Shown in pieces: positions 52,222-61,151 of a stretch of DNA of 64,000 nt (position 1 is the first letter of the stretch; each line of letters starts with the position of its first letter). The notes beneath the pieces were generated by a model. It was given only the letters and a program-made list of their open reading frames with translations. It was not told where the DNA came from and did no database searches. Both the position numbers and the translations under genes were made by a program. Source of the stretch: Brachybacterium endophyticum. Lineage in GTDB: Bacteria; Actinomycetota; Actinomycetes; Actinomycetales; Dermabacteraceae. Location of the stretch: NCBI RefSeq assembly GCF_003130585.1, contig NZ_QFKX01000001.1:248001-312000 (forward strand), given 5' to 3'.

Positions 52222-53561
52222 TGACCATCACAGACCAGCCGGACCAGCCCGCGACCCCGTCGGCCCCGACCACCGAGGCGGGCGCGGCCCGCTCCGAGCG
52301 CGCGGGGGAGACCCCCTCCGGCATCGGGCCGGGCCCCGTCGTCGCCGCCCCGGACCCGGGCGCAGCGACCCCCGCCCAGCTGCTGCCGGCCGAGGCCGAC
52401 CACTTCGCCCTCTTCCAGGACGTGGAGGGGGAGGACCTGCGGGCCTGGAGGGACGCGCGGCGCTTCGCCGAAGACCTCGACCGCCTCAACGAGGCCTGGG
52501 ACCGCGCCGAGTACCCCACCGAGCTGATCGAGAAGCTCGGCGACCTCGACCTGCTGACCGACGGCCTCGACGTGCCCGGCCACCGCTCCCTCAGCCCGCT
52601 CGGCACGGGACTGGTGAACATGGAGCTCGCGCGGGTCGACGGCTCGCTGGGCACCATGGTCGGCGTCCAGGGCGGGCTCGCGCTGCGCTCGATCGTGCTG
52701 CTGGGCTCGGACGCGCAGAAGGAGCGCTGGGTCGAGCCGATCGCGACCGGCCGCGAGCTCGCCGCCTTCGCCCTCACCGAGCCCGACCACGGCTCCGACT
52801 CCGTCTCGCTCGAGACCACCGCCCGTCGCGAGGGCGAGGAATGGGTCATCAGCGGCCAGAAGCGCTGGATCGGCAACGGCGCGAACAGCACTCTGTCCGT
52901 GGTCTGGGCCCGCGTGGACGACCCCGGCGACGAGGCCCTGAACGGGCAGGTCTCCGGGTTCCTCGTGGAGCAGGACCTGCCCGGGTACGAGGCCGAGGTG
53001 ATCACCGGCAAGGTCGCCCTGCGTGCCATCCACCAGGCGCACATCCGCCTGGACGGCGTGCGCGTCCCGCTCGATGCGCGCCTGCCCGGCGCCCGCACCT
53101 TCAAGGACACCTCGAAGGTCCTGTTCGCGACCCGTGCGGGCGTGGCCTGGGGCGCCCTCGGCCACGCGACCGCCTGCTACGAGGCGGCCCTCGAGCACGC
53201 CCGCACCCGGATCCAGTTCGGCCGCCCGCTCGCGAAGTCCCAGAGCATCCAGGTGCGCCTGGCGGACATGCTGCAGACCCTCACCGGCATGCAGCTGTAC
53301 TGCGTGCGTCTCGCGCAGCTCGAGGCCGCGGGCACGATCAGCCCCGAGCAGGCCTCGCTCGCCAAGGTCCACAACACGCGCGCCGCCCGCGAGATCGCCT
53401 CGAACGCGCGCGACCTGCTGGGCGGATCCGGGATCCTGCTGGAGAACCGGGTGGTGCGCCACCGCAGCGACCTCGAGGCGCTGCACACCTACGAGGGCAC
53501 CGACACCATGCAGTCGCTCATCGTGGGGCGGAAGGTGACCGGGGTCAGCGCGTTCGTGTGA
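52221..53561 (+). CDS. acyl-CoA dehydrogenase
   Basis: 446 residues, FAD-dependent. The FAD/substrate region is FALTEPDHGSDSVSLETTAR with SGQKRWIGNGANS, later RIQFGRPLAKSQSIQVRLAD, and the C-terminal EALHTYEGTDTMQSLIVGRK holds the catalytic Glu in the YEGT motif. This end (YEGT...GRKVTGVSAF) is close to glutaryl-CoA dehydrogenases, but specificity is not certain. About 60 Pro/Ala-rich residues precede the domain. It is cotranscribed with the thiolase. Confidence 0.92.
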   Translation: MTITDQPDQPATPSAPTTEAGAARSERAGETPSGIGPGPVVAAPDPGAATPAQLLPAEADHFALFQDVEGEDLRAWRDARRFAEDLDRLNEAWDRAEYPTELIEKLGDLDLLTDGLDVPGHRSLSPLGTGLVNMELARVDGSLGTMVGVQGGLALRSIVLLGSDAQKERWVEPIATGRELAAFALTEPDHGSDSVSLETTARREGEEWVISGQKRWIGNGANSTLSVVWARVDDPGDEALNGQVSGFLVEQDLPGYEAEVITGKVALRAIHQAHIRLDGVRVPLDARLPGARTFKDTSKVLFATRAGVAWGALGHATACYEAALEHARTRIQFGRPLAKSQSIQVRLADMLQTLTGMQLYCVRLAQLEAAGTISPEQASLAKVHNTRAAREIASNARDLLGGSGILLENRVVRHRSDLEALHTYEGTDTMQSLIVGRKVTGVSAFV

Positions 53562-53652
53562 GCGCCAGCCGCGTCGGCGCTGCGATGCAGTGACCGGCGC
53601 GACCGGGCAGGTTCCGAGAGGCTCCACCCGGGACCGCGGACCAGGGGGAACG

Positions 53653-54021
53653 ATGGCCCAGCGCGCGCAGGACTCCGCCCTCGATCGGACCTTCGGGGAC
53701 CTCTCTCGGACAGAGGCGTCCCCAGCGGATGCCGAACCGCGTGACAACGGCTGCCGGTGGGCCTCCCCGACGCGTCGCTGCGACACCTACCTGGGCAAGG
53801 ATCCGGAGGACCATCAGCGCATCGCGGACGCGCTGACCTCCGCCCTCGAGGACCATGGTCTCCCCTCGGCCCCCGCCCCGACGGGCGGGAAGGGTGGCTG
53901 GCTGACGACCTCGAGCTCGGGCGAGGGCATGACCCTGGAGTTCCGCTCGAAGGGCTACGCCGAGCTGACCGTGACCGTCGACGTCAGCGGCGACTGCTCC
54001 GACATCGACGACGAGAGCTGA
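53653..54021 (+). CDS. hypothetical protein
   Basis: 122 residues, no recognised family. There is no signal peptide or membrane segment. Two Cys (CRWASPTRRC) near residue 35, a short alpha-beta region (DHQRIADALTSALEDHGLP, then GMTLEFRSKGYAELTVTVDV) and an acidic end GDCSDIDDES suggest a small alpha-beta fold. It has an AGGGGGAACG ribosome site. It could be a cytoplasmic relic of a secreted protein that lost its leader; this is speculation. Confidence 0.55.
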   Translation: MAQRAQDSALDRTFGDLSRTEASPADAEPRDNGCRWASPTRRCDTYLGKDPEDHQRIADALTSALEDHGLPSAPAPTGGKGGWLTTSSSGEGMTLEFRSKGYAELTVTVDVSGDCSDIDDES

Positions 54022-54102
54022 GCCCGCCGGCCAGACCCCGGCCCCGCGCGCCAGCCTCACCACGGCCGTACCGCAGCGGGACCGCGCCGCAGATGCCGCG
54101 AC

Positions 54103-54212
54103 TTAGAGTCACCCCGCCAGTGACCCCGGTCACAGCTCTACGCCACGCCACCCCCGTTCAGGTCACCTCGACCATAAGGTCTCCTCACCTGTAAAGGTCT
54201 GCGTGACTCTAA
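54103..54212. promoter_or_regulatory. candidate NrtR operators
   Basis: TTAGAGTCAC (54103-54112) and its exact inverse GTGACTCTAA (54203-54212) flank the promoter region of the regulator gene. Each has a weaker partner half: GTGAC at 54120-54124, and GTAAAGGTC at 54191-54199. Two sites 100 bp apart would suit autoregulation and control of the nad operon. Confidence 0.5.
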
Positions 54213-54227
54213 CCGGAGGTGGTCGTC

Positions 54228-54914
54228 GTGGCAGATCCCGTCACCCTCGCCGTCTCGACGGTGATCTTCGCCCTGCGACCCCACCCCACCACGCGTCTGC
54301 CCGTGCTCTGGACTCCCCTCGTCCGCCGCATCCGTGCACCTCACCAGGGTAAATGGGCCCTTCCGGGTGGTCCTCTCGGAGCCGACGAAGGTCTGGCCGC
54401 AGCCGCAGGACGGACGCTGCGCGAGACCACGGGCCTGACCCCGCGCTACCTCGAGCAGCTCTACGCCTTCGGCAGCCTCGACCGTGCCCCGTCGGCCGCG
54501 GAGCGCATGGTCTCGGTCATCTACTGGGCGCTCGTGCGGGCCGAGGAGGCCGATGCCGGCATCGAGTCGGTCAACGTGCGCTGGTTCGTGGCCGACGAGC
54601 TGCCCGAGCTCGCCTTCGACCATGCCCTGATCCTCGAGTACGCGCTGTGGCGACTGCGCAACAAGGTCGAGTACTCCCGCATCGCCGCGGCCTTCCTCGG
54701 GGAGAGCTTCACCCTCGCCGAACTGCGCGCCGTCCACGAGGCCGTGCTGCAGCGCCGCCTCGATCCCGCGAACTTCCGACGCCAGATCGAGGCCTCGGGC
54801 CGGCTCGTCCCCACGGGCGAGTTCCGCACGGGCGGGCGCCACAGACCCGCCCGCCTGTTCCGACACGACGAGTCGATCGAGCTCGCCGACAACGGACCGC
54901 TGACCGGTCTCTGA
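54228..54914 (+). CDS. nrtR: NrtR-type (Nudix-like) regulator of NAD synthesis
   Basis: 228 residues. A Nudix domain (KWALPGGPLGADEGLAAAAG, then RTLRETTGLTPRYLEQLYAF) is fused to a winged-helix C-domain (VEYSRIAAAFLGESFTLAEL, RRLDPANFRRQIEASGRLVP). The Nudix box REUxEExGU reads RTLRETTGL: two catalytic Glu are Thr, so it should bind rather than cleave ADP-ribose-type ligands. NrtR/NdnR proteins repress nadA-nadC-nadS operons in actinobacteria, exactly the genes that follow. GTG 54228 is chosen over 54219 because GGAGG at 54215-54219 is properly spaced for it. Confidence 0.9.
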   Translation: MADPVTLAVSTVIFALRPHPTTRLPVLWTPLVRRIRAPHQGKWALPGGPLGADEGLAAAAGRTLRETTGLTPRYLEQLYAFGSLDRAPSAAERMVSVIYWALVRAEEADAGIESVNVRWFVADELPELAFDHALILEYALWRLRNKVEYSRIAAAFLGESFTLAELRAVHEAVLQRRLDPANFRRQIEASGRLVPTGEFRTGGRHRPARLFRHDESIELADNGPLTGL

Positions 54915-55014
54915 CCGCTCCGCGCTATCCACCCCCCCCACCGCGTCCACCGCGCTGTTCGTCCCGTCCCCCTTCGTCCGCCCCCACGCACCCACGCACC
55001 CACCGGAGCCCTCC

Positions 55015-56358
55015 ATGACCACCTCCGCATCGGTCGACCTCACCATCCGCGACATCTCCTCGGGCGCCGCCCGCGGCAGCACCTGCTCCACGACGCTGCT
55101 CGAGGCACCCTGGGACGTCGACGCCGGTCCCTCGACCTACGGGCCGGGCGCCTCCCAGGCCGATCCGCTTCCCACCGGCTCCCCGCGCCAGGGGCAGATC
55201 CCGGAGGCGTACCGGACGGCGAGCCGCGAGGAGCTGGATGCGCGGATCCGCGCGGCGAAGGCGCAGCTGGGGGAGCGGGTGGTGGTCCTCGGCCACTTCT
55301 ACCAGCGCGACGAGGTCGTGCAGTACGCGGACTACGTGGGCGACTCCTTCCAGCTCGCCACCGCCGCCAAGGCGCGCCGCGACGCCGAGGCGATCGTCTT
55401 CTGCGGCGTCCACTTCATGGCCGAGACCGCCGATCTGCTCTCCGCTCCCGAGCAGGCCGTGATCCTGCCGAACCTCGCCGCCGGCTGCTCGATGGCCGAC
55501 ATGGCCGACATCGACCAGGTCGAGGAGTGCTGGGAGCAGCTGATGGAGGTCTACGGCGAGGAGCCGGACGCCGACGGGCTCGCCCCGATCATCCCGGTGA
55601 CCTACATGAACTCCGCCGCCGACCTCAAGGGCTTCGTCGGCCGCCACGGCGGCATCGTGTGCACCTCCTCCAACGCCCGCACCGTGCTCGACTGGGCCTT
55701 CGCCCGCGGCCGACGCGTCCTCTTCTTCCCCGACCAGCACCTGGGGCGCAACACCGCGAAGGCCATGGGCATCGGCCTGGAGCAGATGCCGCTGTGGAAC
55801 CCGCGGCGCCCCCTGGGCGGCAACGACGAGCGGACCCTGCAGGACGCGAAGGTCGTGCTGTGGCACGGCTTCTGCTCGGTCCACAAACGCTTCACCACGG
55901 CCCAGATCGACCAGGCACGTGCCGAGCATCCGGACGTGCGCGTGATCGTCCACCCCGAGTGTCCGATGCCCGTGGTCGACGCGGCCGACGAGGCCGGCTC
56001 CACCGACTACATCCGGAAGGCCATCGAGGCGGCCGAGGAGCCGACCACCTTCGCGATCGGCACCGAGATCAACCTCGTCCAGCGCCTCGCCGCGCAGCAC
56101 CCGCAGCACACCATCTTCTGCCTGGACCCGGTGGTGTGCCCGTGCTCGACGATGTACCGGATCCACCCCGGATACCTCGCGTGGGTGCTCGAGTCGCTGC
56201 TCGAGGGCGAGGTCATCAATCGCATCACCGTGGGGCAGGACGTCGCCGAGCCCGCGCGCCTCGCCCTGGAGAGGATGCTCGCCGCCAAGCCCGGGGCGGC
56301 ACCGGTGGACGCAGAGGCCCCGGCCCCCGGGAAGCAGGCCGCCGGGGCGCGACCGTGA
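55015..56358 (+). CDS. nadA: quinolinate synthase
   Basis: 447 residues. Makes quinolinate from iminoaspartate and dihydroxyacetone phosphate with a 4Fe-4S cluster. Motifs are VVLGHFYQRDEVVQYADYVG, IVFCGVHFMAETADLL, LAAGCSMADM, VHPECPMPVVD and DPVVCPCSTMYRIHPGYLAW; cluster Cys occur in GCSMADM, PECPMP and VVCPC. About 65 N-terminal residues precede the core, normal for actinobacterial NadA. First structural gene of the NAD operon, 100 bp after the regulator. It overlaps nadB by 4 bp. Confidence 0.96.
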   Translation: MTTSASVDLTIRDISSGAARGSTCSTTLLEAPWDVDAGPSTYGPGASQADPLPTGSPRQGQIPEAYRTASREELDARIRAAKAQLGERVVVLGHFYQRDEVVQYADYVGDSFQLATAAKARRDAEAIVFCGVHFMAETADLLSAPEQAVILPNLAAGCSMADMADIDQVEECWEQLMEVYGEEPDADGLAPIIPVTYMNSAADLKGFVGRHGGIVCTSSNARTVLDWAFARGRRVLFFPDQHLGRNTAKAMGIGLEQMPLWNPRRPLGGNDERTLQDAKVVLWHGFCSVHKRFTTAQIDQARAEHPDVRVIVHPECPMPVVDAADEAGSTDYIRKAIEAAEEPTTFAIGTEINLVQRLAAQHPQHTIFCLDPVVCPCSTMYRIHPGYLAWVLESLLEGEVINRITVGQDVAEPARLALERMLAAKPGAAPVDAEAPAPGKQAAGARP

Positions 56359-58040
56359 CCGGCACCCGGGAGACCGACGTCCTCGTCGTCGGCTCCGGCA
56401 TCGCCGGTCTCACCGCCGCGCTGCGCGCCTCCCGCACGGCGCGCGTGCTGCTGGTGTCCAAAGGGGCCCTCGACGCGACGGCGACCGCTCGCGCGCAGGG
56501 CGGCATCGCGGGAGCACTCGACGCTCAGGACTCGTCCTCGCAGCATGCGGCCGACACCCACGTCGCCGGCGCGGGCCTCTGCCACGAGGACGCGGTGCGC
56601 GTGCTCTGCGAGGAGGGGCCCGACCGCATCGGCGAGCTGATCGAGCACGGCGTCGCCTTCGACCGCGCGGCCGGCCCGGGCAGCCCGTACGCCCAGGGCC
56701 TGGAGGGTGCGCACTCCCGGCCCCGGATCCTGCACGCGGGCGGCGATGCCACCGGCCGTGCGATCCAGGACTCCCTGGTCACCGCCGCCCGCCGCGCACC
56801 CATCGAGATCCTCGAGCACACAGCGCTCATCGATCTTCTCGTCCAGGACGGGCTGGTCGAACCGGCGGTCGCGCTCCCGGGGACTCCCGAAGACGTTCCC
56901 GCGGGAACGCCTCTTCCCACCTCTCGGGACAGGGCCTCCCGGACCGTGGACGCGCGGCGGGTGCGCGGTGCCGTTCTCCTCGCGGCCGACGGCTCGCGCC
57001 TCGAGGTCCACGCCCGCGTGGTGGTCCTCGCGACCGGCGGCTCCGGTCAGCTGTTCTCCCACACCACGAACCCCGCGGTCGCCACGGGCGACGGCGCGGC
57101 CGTGGCCTGGCGCGCCGGGGCGGAGCTCGCCGATCTCGAGTTCGTGCAGTTCCACCCCACGGCGCTCACGGGCAGCGGGTTCCTGATCTCCGAGGCCGTG
57201 CGCGGCGACGGCGCGCTGCTGCGCGACGAACGAGGCCGACGCTTCCTGCCCGCCGTCGATCCGAGCGCGGAGCTCGCCCCGCGAGACGTCGTCGCCCGGG
57301 CCATCGCCCGCACGATGGCCGAGCAGGGTGGCCGCCCGGTGCTCCTGGATGCGACTGCCTTGGGTAGCGCGACCCTCGCGCGCCGCTTCCCGACCATCGA
57401 TGCGGCCACTCGAGCGTCCGGGCTGGACTGGGCGAGCGGGCCGATCCCCGTCACCCCCGCCGCGCACTACGCGATGGGAGGGATCCGCACCGACCTGCAG
57501 GGACGCACGAGCCTGCCGGGCCTGTTCGCCGCCGGCGAGTGCGCGTGCACGGGCGTCCACGGCGCGAACCGTCTGGCCTCGAACTCCCTGCTGGAGGGCG
57601 CGGTCTTCGGGGCACGCGCGGGCGAGGCCGCGGGAGCCGCGGCCGCGGGAACCGAGCTCGCGGGCACCGAGCTCATGGGAACCGAGCTCACGGGGGACGT
57701 GGCTGCGCGAGACGTGGCCGACGCATGGCGTGCCCCCGGCGGAACCGGCGCTAACCGCCCGTCGGTCGCCTGGTCGCGCCGCGACCTGCAGGACCTCATG
57801 TGGAAGGACGTCGGCCTGCTGCGCACCGGCAGGCAGCTCGCGCACGCCGCCGCCGTCCTGGACACCTGGTCGGCGCCGGCCCCGAGCACTCTCACCGCGC
57901 TCGAGGACCGCAACCTCCTGGACCTCGCCCGCCTCACGGTCGCCGCGGCCCTGGCCCGGACCGGATCCGCCGGTGCGCATCACCGGCTCGACGACCCCGC
58001 CCTTCCCGCCCGCACCGTCCAGGAGCTCCACGCATGCTGA
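56355..58040 (+). CDS. nadB: L-aspartate oxidase
   Basis: 561 residues, FAD enzyme making iminoaspartate for NadA. The FAD motif is DVLVVGSGIAGLTAALRASR. Later signatures are ATARAQGGIAGALD, EFVQFHPTALTGSGFLISEA, HYAMGGIRTDLQGRTSLPG and GECACTGVHGANRLASNSLL. A low-complexity insert follows the FAD C-motif, including three 5-residue repeats (GTELA, GTELM, GTELT) coded by a 15-bp tandem repeat. The GTG start overlaps nadA, and the stop overlaps nadC by 7 bp. Confidence 0.95.
   Translation: MTGTRETDVLVVGSGIAGLTAALRASRTARVLLVSKGALDATATARAQGGIAGALDAQDSSSQHAADTHVAGAGLCHEDAVRVLCEEGPDRIGELIEHGVAFDRAAGPGSPYAQGLEGAHSRPRILHAGGDATGRAIQDSLVTAARRAPIEILEHTALIDLLVQDGLVEPAVALPGTPEDVPAGTPLPTSRDRASRTVDARRVRGAVLLAADGSRLEVHARVVVLATGGSGQLFSHTTNPAVATGDGAAVAWRAGAELADLEFVQFHPTALTGSGFLISEAVRGDGALLRDERGRRFLPAVDPSAELAPRDVVARAIARTMAEQGGRPVLLDATALGSATLARRFPTIDAATRASGLDWASGPIPVTPAAHYAMGGIRTDLQGRTSLPGLFAAGECACTGVHGANRLASNSLLEGAVFGARAGEAAGAAAAGTELAGTELMGTELTGDVAARDVADAWRAPGGTGANRPSVAWSRRDLQDLMWKDVGLLRTGRQLAHAAAVLDTWSAPAPSTLTALEDRNLLDLARLTVAAALARTGSAGAHHRLDDPALPARTVQELHAC
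57645..57689 (+). repeat. 15-bp coding tandem repeat in nadB
   Basis: Three in-frame units (GCGGGAACCGAGCTC and relatives) start at 57645, 57660 and 57675 and encode GTEL-x repeats in the insert after the FAD-binding region. Confidence 0.85.
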
Positions 58041-58894
58041 CCTCCGCCCAGATCGATCGCGTCGTCGCCACGGCGCTCGCCGAGGACGCCCCCTGGGGCG
58101 ATCTCACCGCCGAGGTGTTCCTGCCCGCGGACGCGCGCGCCACCGCCCGCCTCACCGCCCGCGAGCCGGGTGTGCTCGCCGGGATCGATGTCGCGCGGGC
58201 CGCGTTCCGCCTCACCGACCCCGCCATCCAGGTCACCGACCGCGTGGCCGACGGGGACCGTTTCGAGGCCGGCACCGTGCTCGCCGAGATCGAAGGTCCG
58301 GCCCGTGCCCTCGTCCAGGCCGAGCGGATCGCCCTGAACTTCGTCCAGAGGATGTCGGGCATCGCGACCCTCACCCGCGCCTTCGTCGACGCGGTGGAGG
58401 GCACCGGCACCCGCATCACCGACACCCGCAAGACCACCCCGGGCCTGCGCGCCCTCGAGCGCCACGCGGTGCGCTGCGGCGGCGGCGTGAACCATCGCTT
58501 CTCGCTGTCCGACGGCGTGATGGCCAAGGACAACCACCTCGCCGTGCTGCGCAGCCAGGGACTCGATCTCACCGAGGCCGTGCGCGCAGCCCGTTCGAAG
58601 CTCGGGCACATGACGCGCCTGGAGGTCGAGGTCGACCGGATCGACCAGATCGAGCCGGTGATCGCCGGTGGGGTCGACGTCATCATGCTCGACAACTTCT
58701 CCCTCGCCGACCTCGAACGCGGGGTGCAGATTGTCGACGGCCGGGCGATCGTCGAGGCCAGCGGCACCGTCACCTTGGAGACCGTGGGCCCGATCGCCCG
58801 CACCGGTGTCGACGTCATCTCCTCGGGTGCCCTCACGCATTCGGTGCGCAGCCTGGACCTGGGGCTGGACGCGACGGTGGCGGCGGGCGCCTGA
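58034..58894 (+). CDS. nadC: nicotinate-nucleotide pyrophosphorylase (carboxylating)
   Basis: 286 residues, normal length. Converts quinolinate and PRPP to nicotinate mononucleotide. Motifs are EDAPWGDLTAEVF, ALNFVQRMSGIATLTRAFVD, TRITDTRKTTPGLRALERHA, VRCGGGVNHRFSLSDGVMAK and KDNHLAVL, with the C-terminal VDVIMLDNFSLADLE and GADVISSG-like GVDVISSGALTHS. The basic residues of TRKTTPGLR and the HR and KDNH segments form the phosphate and quinolinate site. ATG 58034 lies inside the end of nadB; the stop shares TGATG with nadS. Confidence 0.96.
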   Translation: MLTSAQIDRVVATALAEDAPWGDLTAEVFLPADARATARLTAREPGVLAGIDVARAAFRLTDPAIQVTDRVADGDRFEAGTVLAEIEGPARALVQAERIALNFVQRMSGIATLTRAFVDAVEGTGTRITDTRKTTPGLRALERHAVRCGGGVNHRFSLSDGVMAKDNHLAVLRSQGLDLTEAVRAARSKLGHMTRLEVEVDRIDQIEPVIAGGVDVIMLDNFSLADLERGVQIVDGRAIVEASGTVTLETVGPIARTGVDVISSGALTHSVRSLDLGLDATVAAGA

Positions 58895-60051
58895 TGCTCT
58901 ACCTCGATGCGGCAGCGACCGATGCGGTGCGCCGGGAGTGCCTCGAGGCGGCCTGGCCGTACCTCACGGGCGTCTTCGGGAACCCTTCGAGCCACCACAG
59001 CGCGGGGGAGGCCGCGGCCGCCGGACTCGCCGACGCCCGGGCCCGCGTCGCCTCCGTGCTCGGCGTGCGCCGCAGCGCGGTGACCTTCACCAGCGGCGGC
59101 AGCGAGGCCGCGAACCTCGCCATCAAGGGGCTCGCCCTCGCCGCGCCGCGCGGCAAGCACCTGGTGACCTCGCCGATCGAGCACGAGGCCGTTCTGGGCA
59201 GCATCGACCATCTGCGCCGGGTCCACGGCTTCGAGGTCTCCGTCGTCCAGGTCGCGGCCGATGGGACCGTCCCGGTCGAGGCCCTGCGGGAGGTGCTGCG
59301 CGAGGACACGACTCTGGTCTCCCTGGCCCTGGCGAACAACGAGGTCGGTGCGATCTCCGACGTCCGCGCCCTCGCCGCCGAGGCGCACCGGGTCGGCGCC
59401 CTGCTGCACACGGACGCGGTGCAGGCCGCGGGATGGCTCGACCTCCGCGACCTGGGCGCGGACGCCCTCACGATCTCGGGGCACAAGGTCGGCGCCCCCA
59501 AGGGGATCGGTGCGGCGGTCATCCGCGGCGTGCTCCCGCTCGAACCCCTGATCCACGGGGGAGGGCAGGAGGCAGGCCGGCGCTCGGGCACCGAGAACGT
59601 CGCCTTCGCCGTCGCGATCGCGACCGCCCTCGAGCTCGCCGAGGCCGAACGTGAGCAGGTCACGGCACGTCTGCGGCCGCTGCGCGATGCCTTCATCGAG
59701 AGCGTCCTCGCGGCCCGGCCGGGGACGACCCTCACCGGGCCCGACCCCCGCCCCGTCAGGGAACGCGACCTTCGCCTGCCCGGACACGCCTCCTTCTGCT
59801 TCCCGGGCACCAGCGGGGAGTCGGTGCTCCTGGACCTGGAGGAGCACGGGGTGATCGCCTCGAGCGGCTCGGCGTGCGCGGCAGGGAGCGACGAGCCCTC
59901 GCACGTGCTCACCGCCCTGGGCATCCCGCGCGAGGTCGCGCAGACGGCCGTGCGCTTCACCGTCCCCCGCAGCGCCGACGCCGACACCCTCCAGCAGGCG
60001 ACCCGCGCCGTCGAGACCGTGCTGCGCTCTCGGTCAGGAGCGCCGGTCTAG
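58894..60051 (+). CDS. nadS: cysteine desulfurase, NadS type
   Basis: 385 residues, PLP-dependent class V aminotransferase fold of the NifS/IscS group. Motifs are YLDAAATDAVRRECLEAAWP, TFTSGGSEAANLAIKG, SPIEHEAV, the PLP Lys in TISGHKVGAPKG (about 197), GGGQEAGRRSGTENV, and the sulfur-carrying Cys about 328 in IASSGSACAAGSDEPSHVL. Encoded directly after nadC, it is expected to assemble the NadA cluster. Its stop is intertwined with that of the convergent ammonia-lyase gene: CTAG at 60048-60051 supplies both TAG codons. Confidence 0.94.
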   Translation: MLYLDAAATDAVRRECLEAAWPYLTGVFGNPSSHHSAGEAAAAGLADARARVASVLGVRRSAVTFTSGGSEAANLAIKGLALAAPRGKHLVTSPIEHEAVLGSIDHLRRVHGFEVSVVQVAADGTVPVEALREVLREDTTLVSLALANNEVGAISDVRALAAEAHRVGALLHTDAVQAAGWLDLRDLGADALTISGHKVGAPKGIGAAVIRGVLPLEPLIHGGGQEAGRRSGTENVAFAVAIATALELAEAEREQVTARLRPLRDAFIESVLAARPGTTLTGPDPRPVRERDLRLPGHASFCFPGTSGESVLLDLEEHGVIASSGSACAAGSDEPSHVLTALGIPREVAQTAVRFTVPRSADADTLQQATRAVETVLRSRSGAPV

Positions 60052-61043
60052 GGCTTGTCTCCCCAGCCCCCGCCGCCCACCAGGGCCGCGAACCGGTCGA
60101 GGTCCACGTTCCCGCCGCTCAGGATGACGCCCACGCGCGGTCGTCGGCCGCGCGTGGCCATGCCCGCCACGAGGTCGCCGGCCAGGTCGCGGGCGGCGGC
60201 GAGCCCCAGGCAGCCCGTCGGCTCGACCACGGTCTTCAGGTGACCGGCGAGGAAGCGCATCTCCTCGACCAGCTGCTCGTCGCCAGCGGTGAGGATCCCG
60301 CTCACGCGGTCGCGGATGATCGCGAAGGGGGTGGTGCCCACGCGCGTGGTCTGCGCGCCGTCGGCGAGGGTGCGCGGCACGTCGATCGTCACCGGCTCGC
60401 CCGTCTCGAGCGAGCGCCGCACGTCATCGCCCGCCAAGGGCTCGACCCCGTAGACCCGGCAGGCGGGGGAGAGGGCTCCCGCCGCGAGCAGGCTCCCGGA
60501 CAGCAGGCCCCCGCCGCCGCAGGGCACCAGCAGAGCATCCAGCTCACCGACCTCCTCGAACAGCTCGAGCGCCGCGGTGCCCTGCCCGGCGATGATCGCG
60601 GGATGGTCGAAGGGTGGGATCACCTCCGCGCCCTGATCCCGCGCGAGGTCCTCGGCGATCGCGATGCGGTCCTCCCGGTACCGGTCGTAGGTGATCACCT
60701 CGGCGCCGTAGCCGCGGGTCGCGGCGAGCTTCGATGCCGGGGAGTCCTCGGGCATCACGATGCTCGCCCGGCGCCCCTGTTCGCGGGCCGCGAGGGCCAC
60801 CGCCTGCGCATGATTCCCCGAGGAGAAGGCCACGACGGGCACACCCGGCGACAGGGCGCTCAGCGCCGTGAATGCGCCACGGAACTTGAAGGCCCCCACA
60901 CGCTGCAGGTTCTCCGCCTTCAGGAACATCTCGCAGCCCGTCTGCTCATCGAGCGTGCGCGATGTCAGCACCGGGGTGCGGTGGGCGACGCCCTCGAGCA
61001 CGCGCGTGGCCTCGCGCACCTCGGCGAACGTGAGAACGGGCAC
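60048..61043 (-). CDS. PLP-dependent threonine/serine ammonia-lyase-like enzyme
   Basis: 331 residues, fold type II. The PLP Lys53 is in VGAFKFRGAFTALSALS, the substrate loop in FSSGNHAQAVALAARE, the phosphate cup GGGGLLSG and the C-terminal ILSGGNVD. There is no ACT regulatory domain, so it matches catabolic threonine dehydratases, serine racemases and threo-3-hydroxyaspartate ammonia-lyases; which one is unclear. GTG 61043 has GGAG 5-6 nt upstream, and TAGGCT on the minus strand about 30 bp upstream is a candidate -10. Confidence 0.9.
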   Translation of the reverse strand: MPVLTFAEVREATRVLEGVAHRTPVLTSRTLDEQTGCEMFLKAENLQRVGAFKFRGAFTALSALSPGVPVVAFSSGNHAQAVALAAREQGRRASIVMPEDSPASKLAATRGYGAEVITYDRYREDRIAIAEDLARDQGAEVIPPFDHPAIIAGQGTAALELFEEVGELDALLVPCGGGGLLSGSLLAAGALSPACRVYGVEPLAGDDVRRSLETGEPVTIDVPRTLADGAQTTRVGTTPFAIIRDRVSGILTAGDEQLVEEMRFLAGHLKTVVEPTGCLGLAAARDLAGDLVAGMATRGRRPRVGVILSGGNVDLDRFAALVGGGGWGDKP

Positions 61044-61151
61044 GGGAGCTCCTTCGGTGGGCAGGTGACATCGAGCCTATGCGTCCACGTCCACATCCAC
61101 GTCCGCGTCCACCCGAGTCGGTCCGCGGCCGACGGTGCCTACGGTGGGGCC

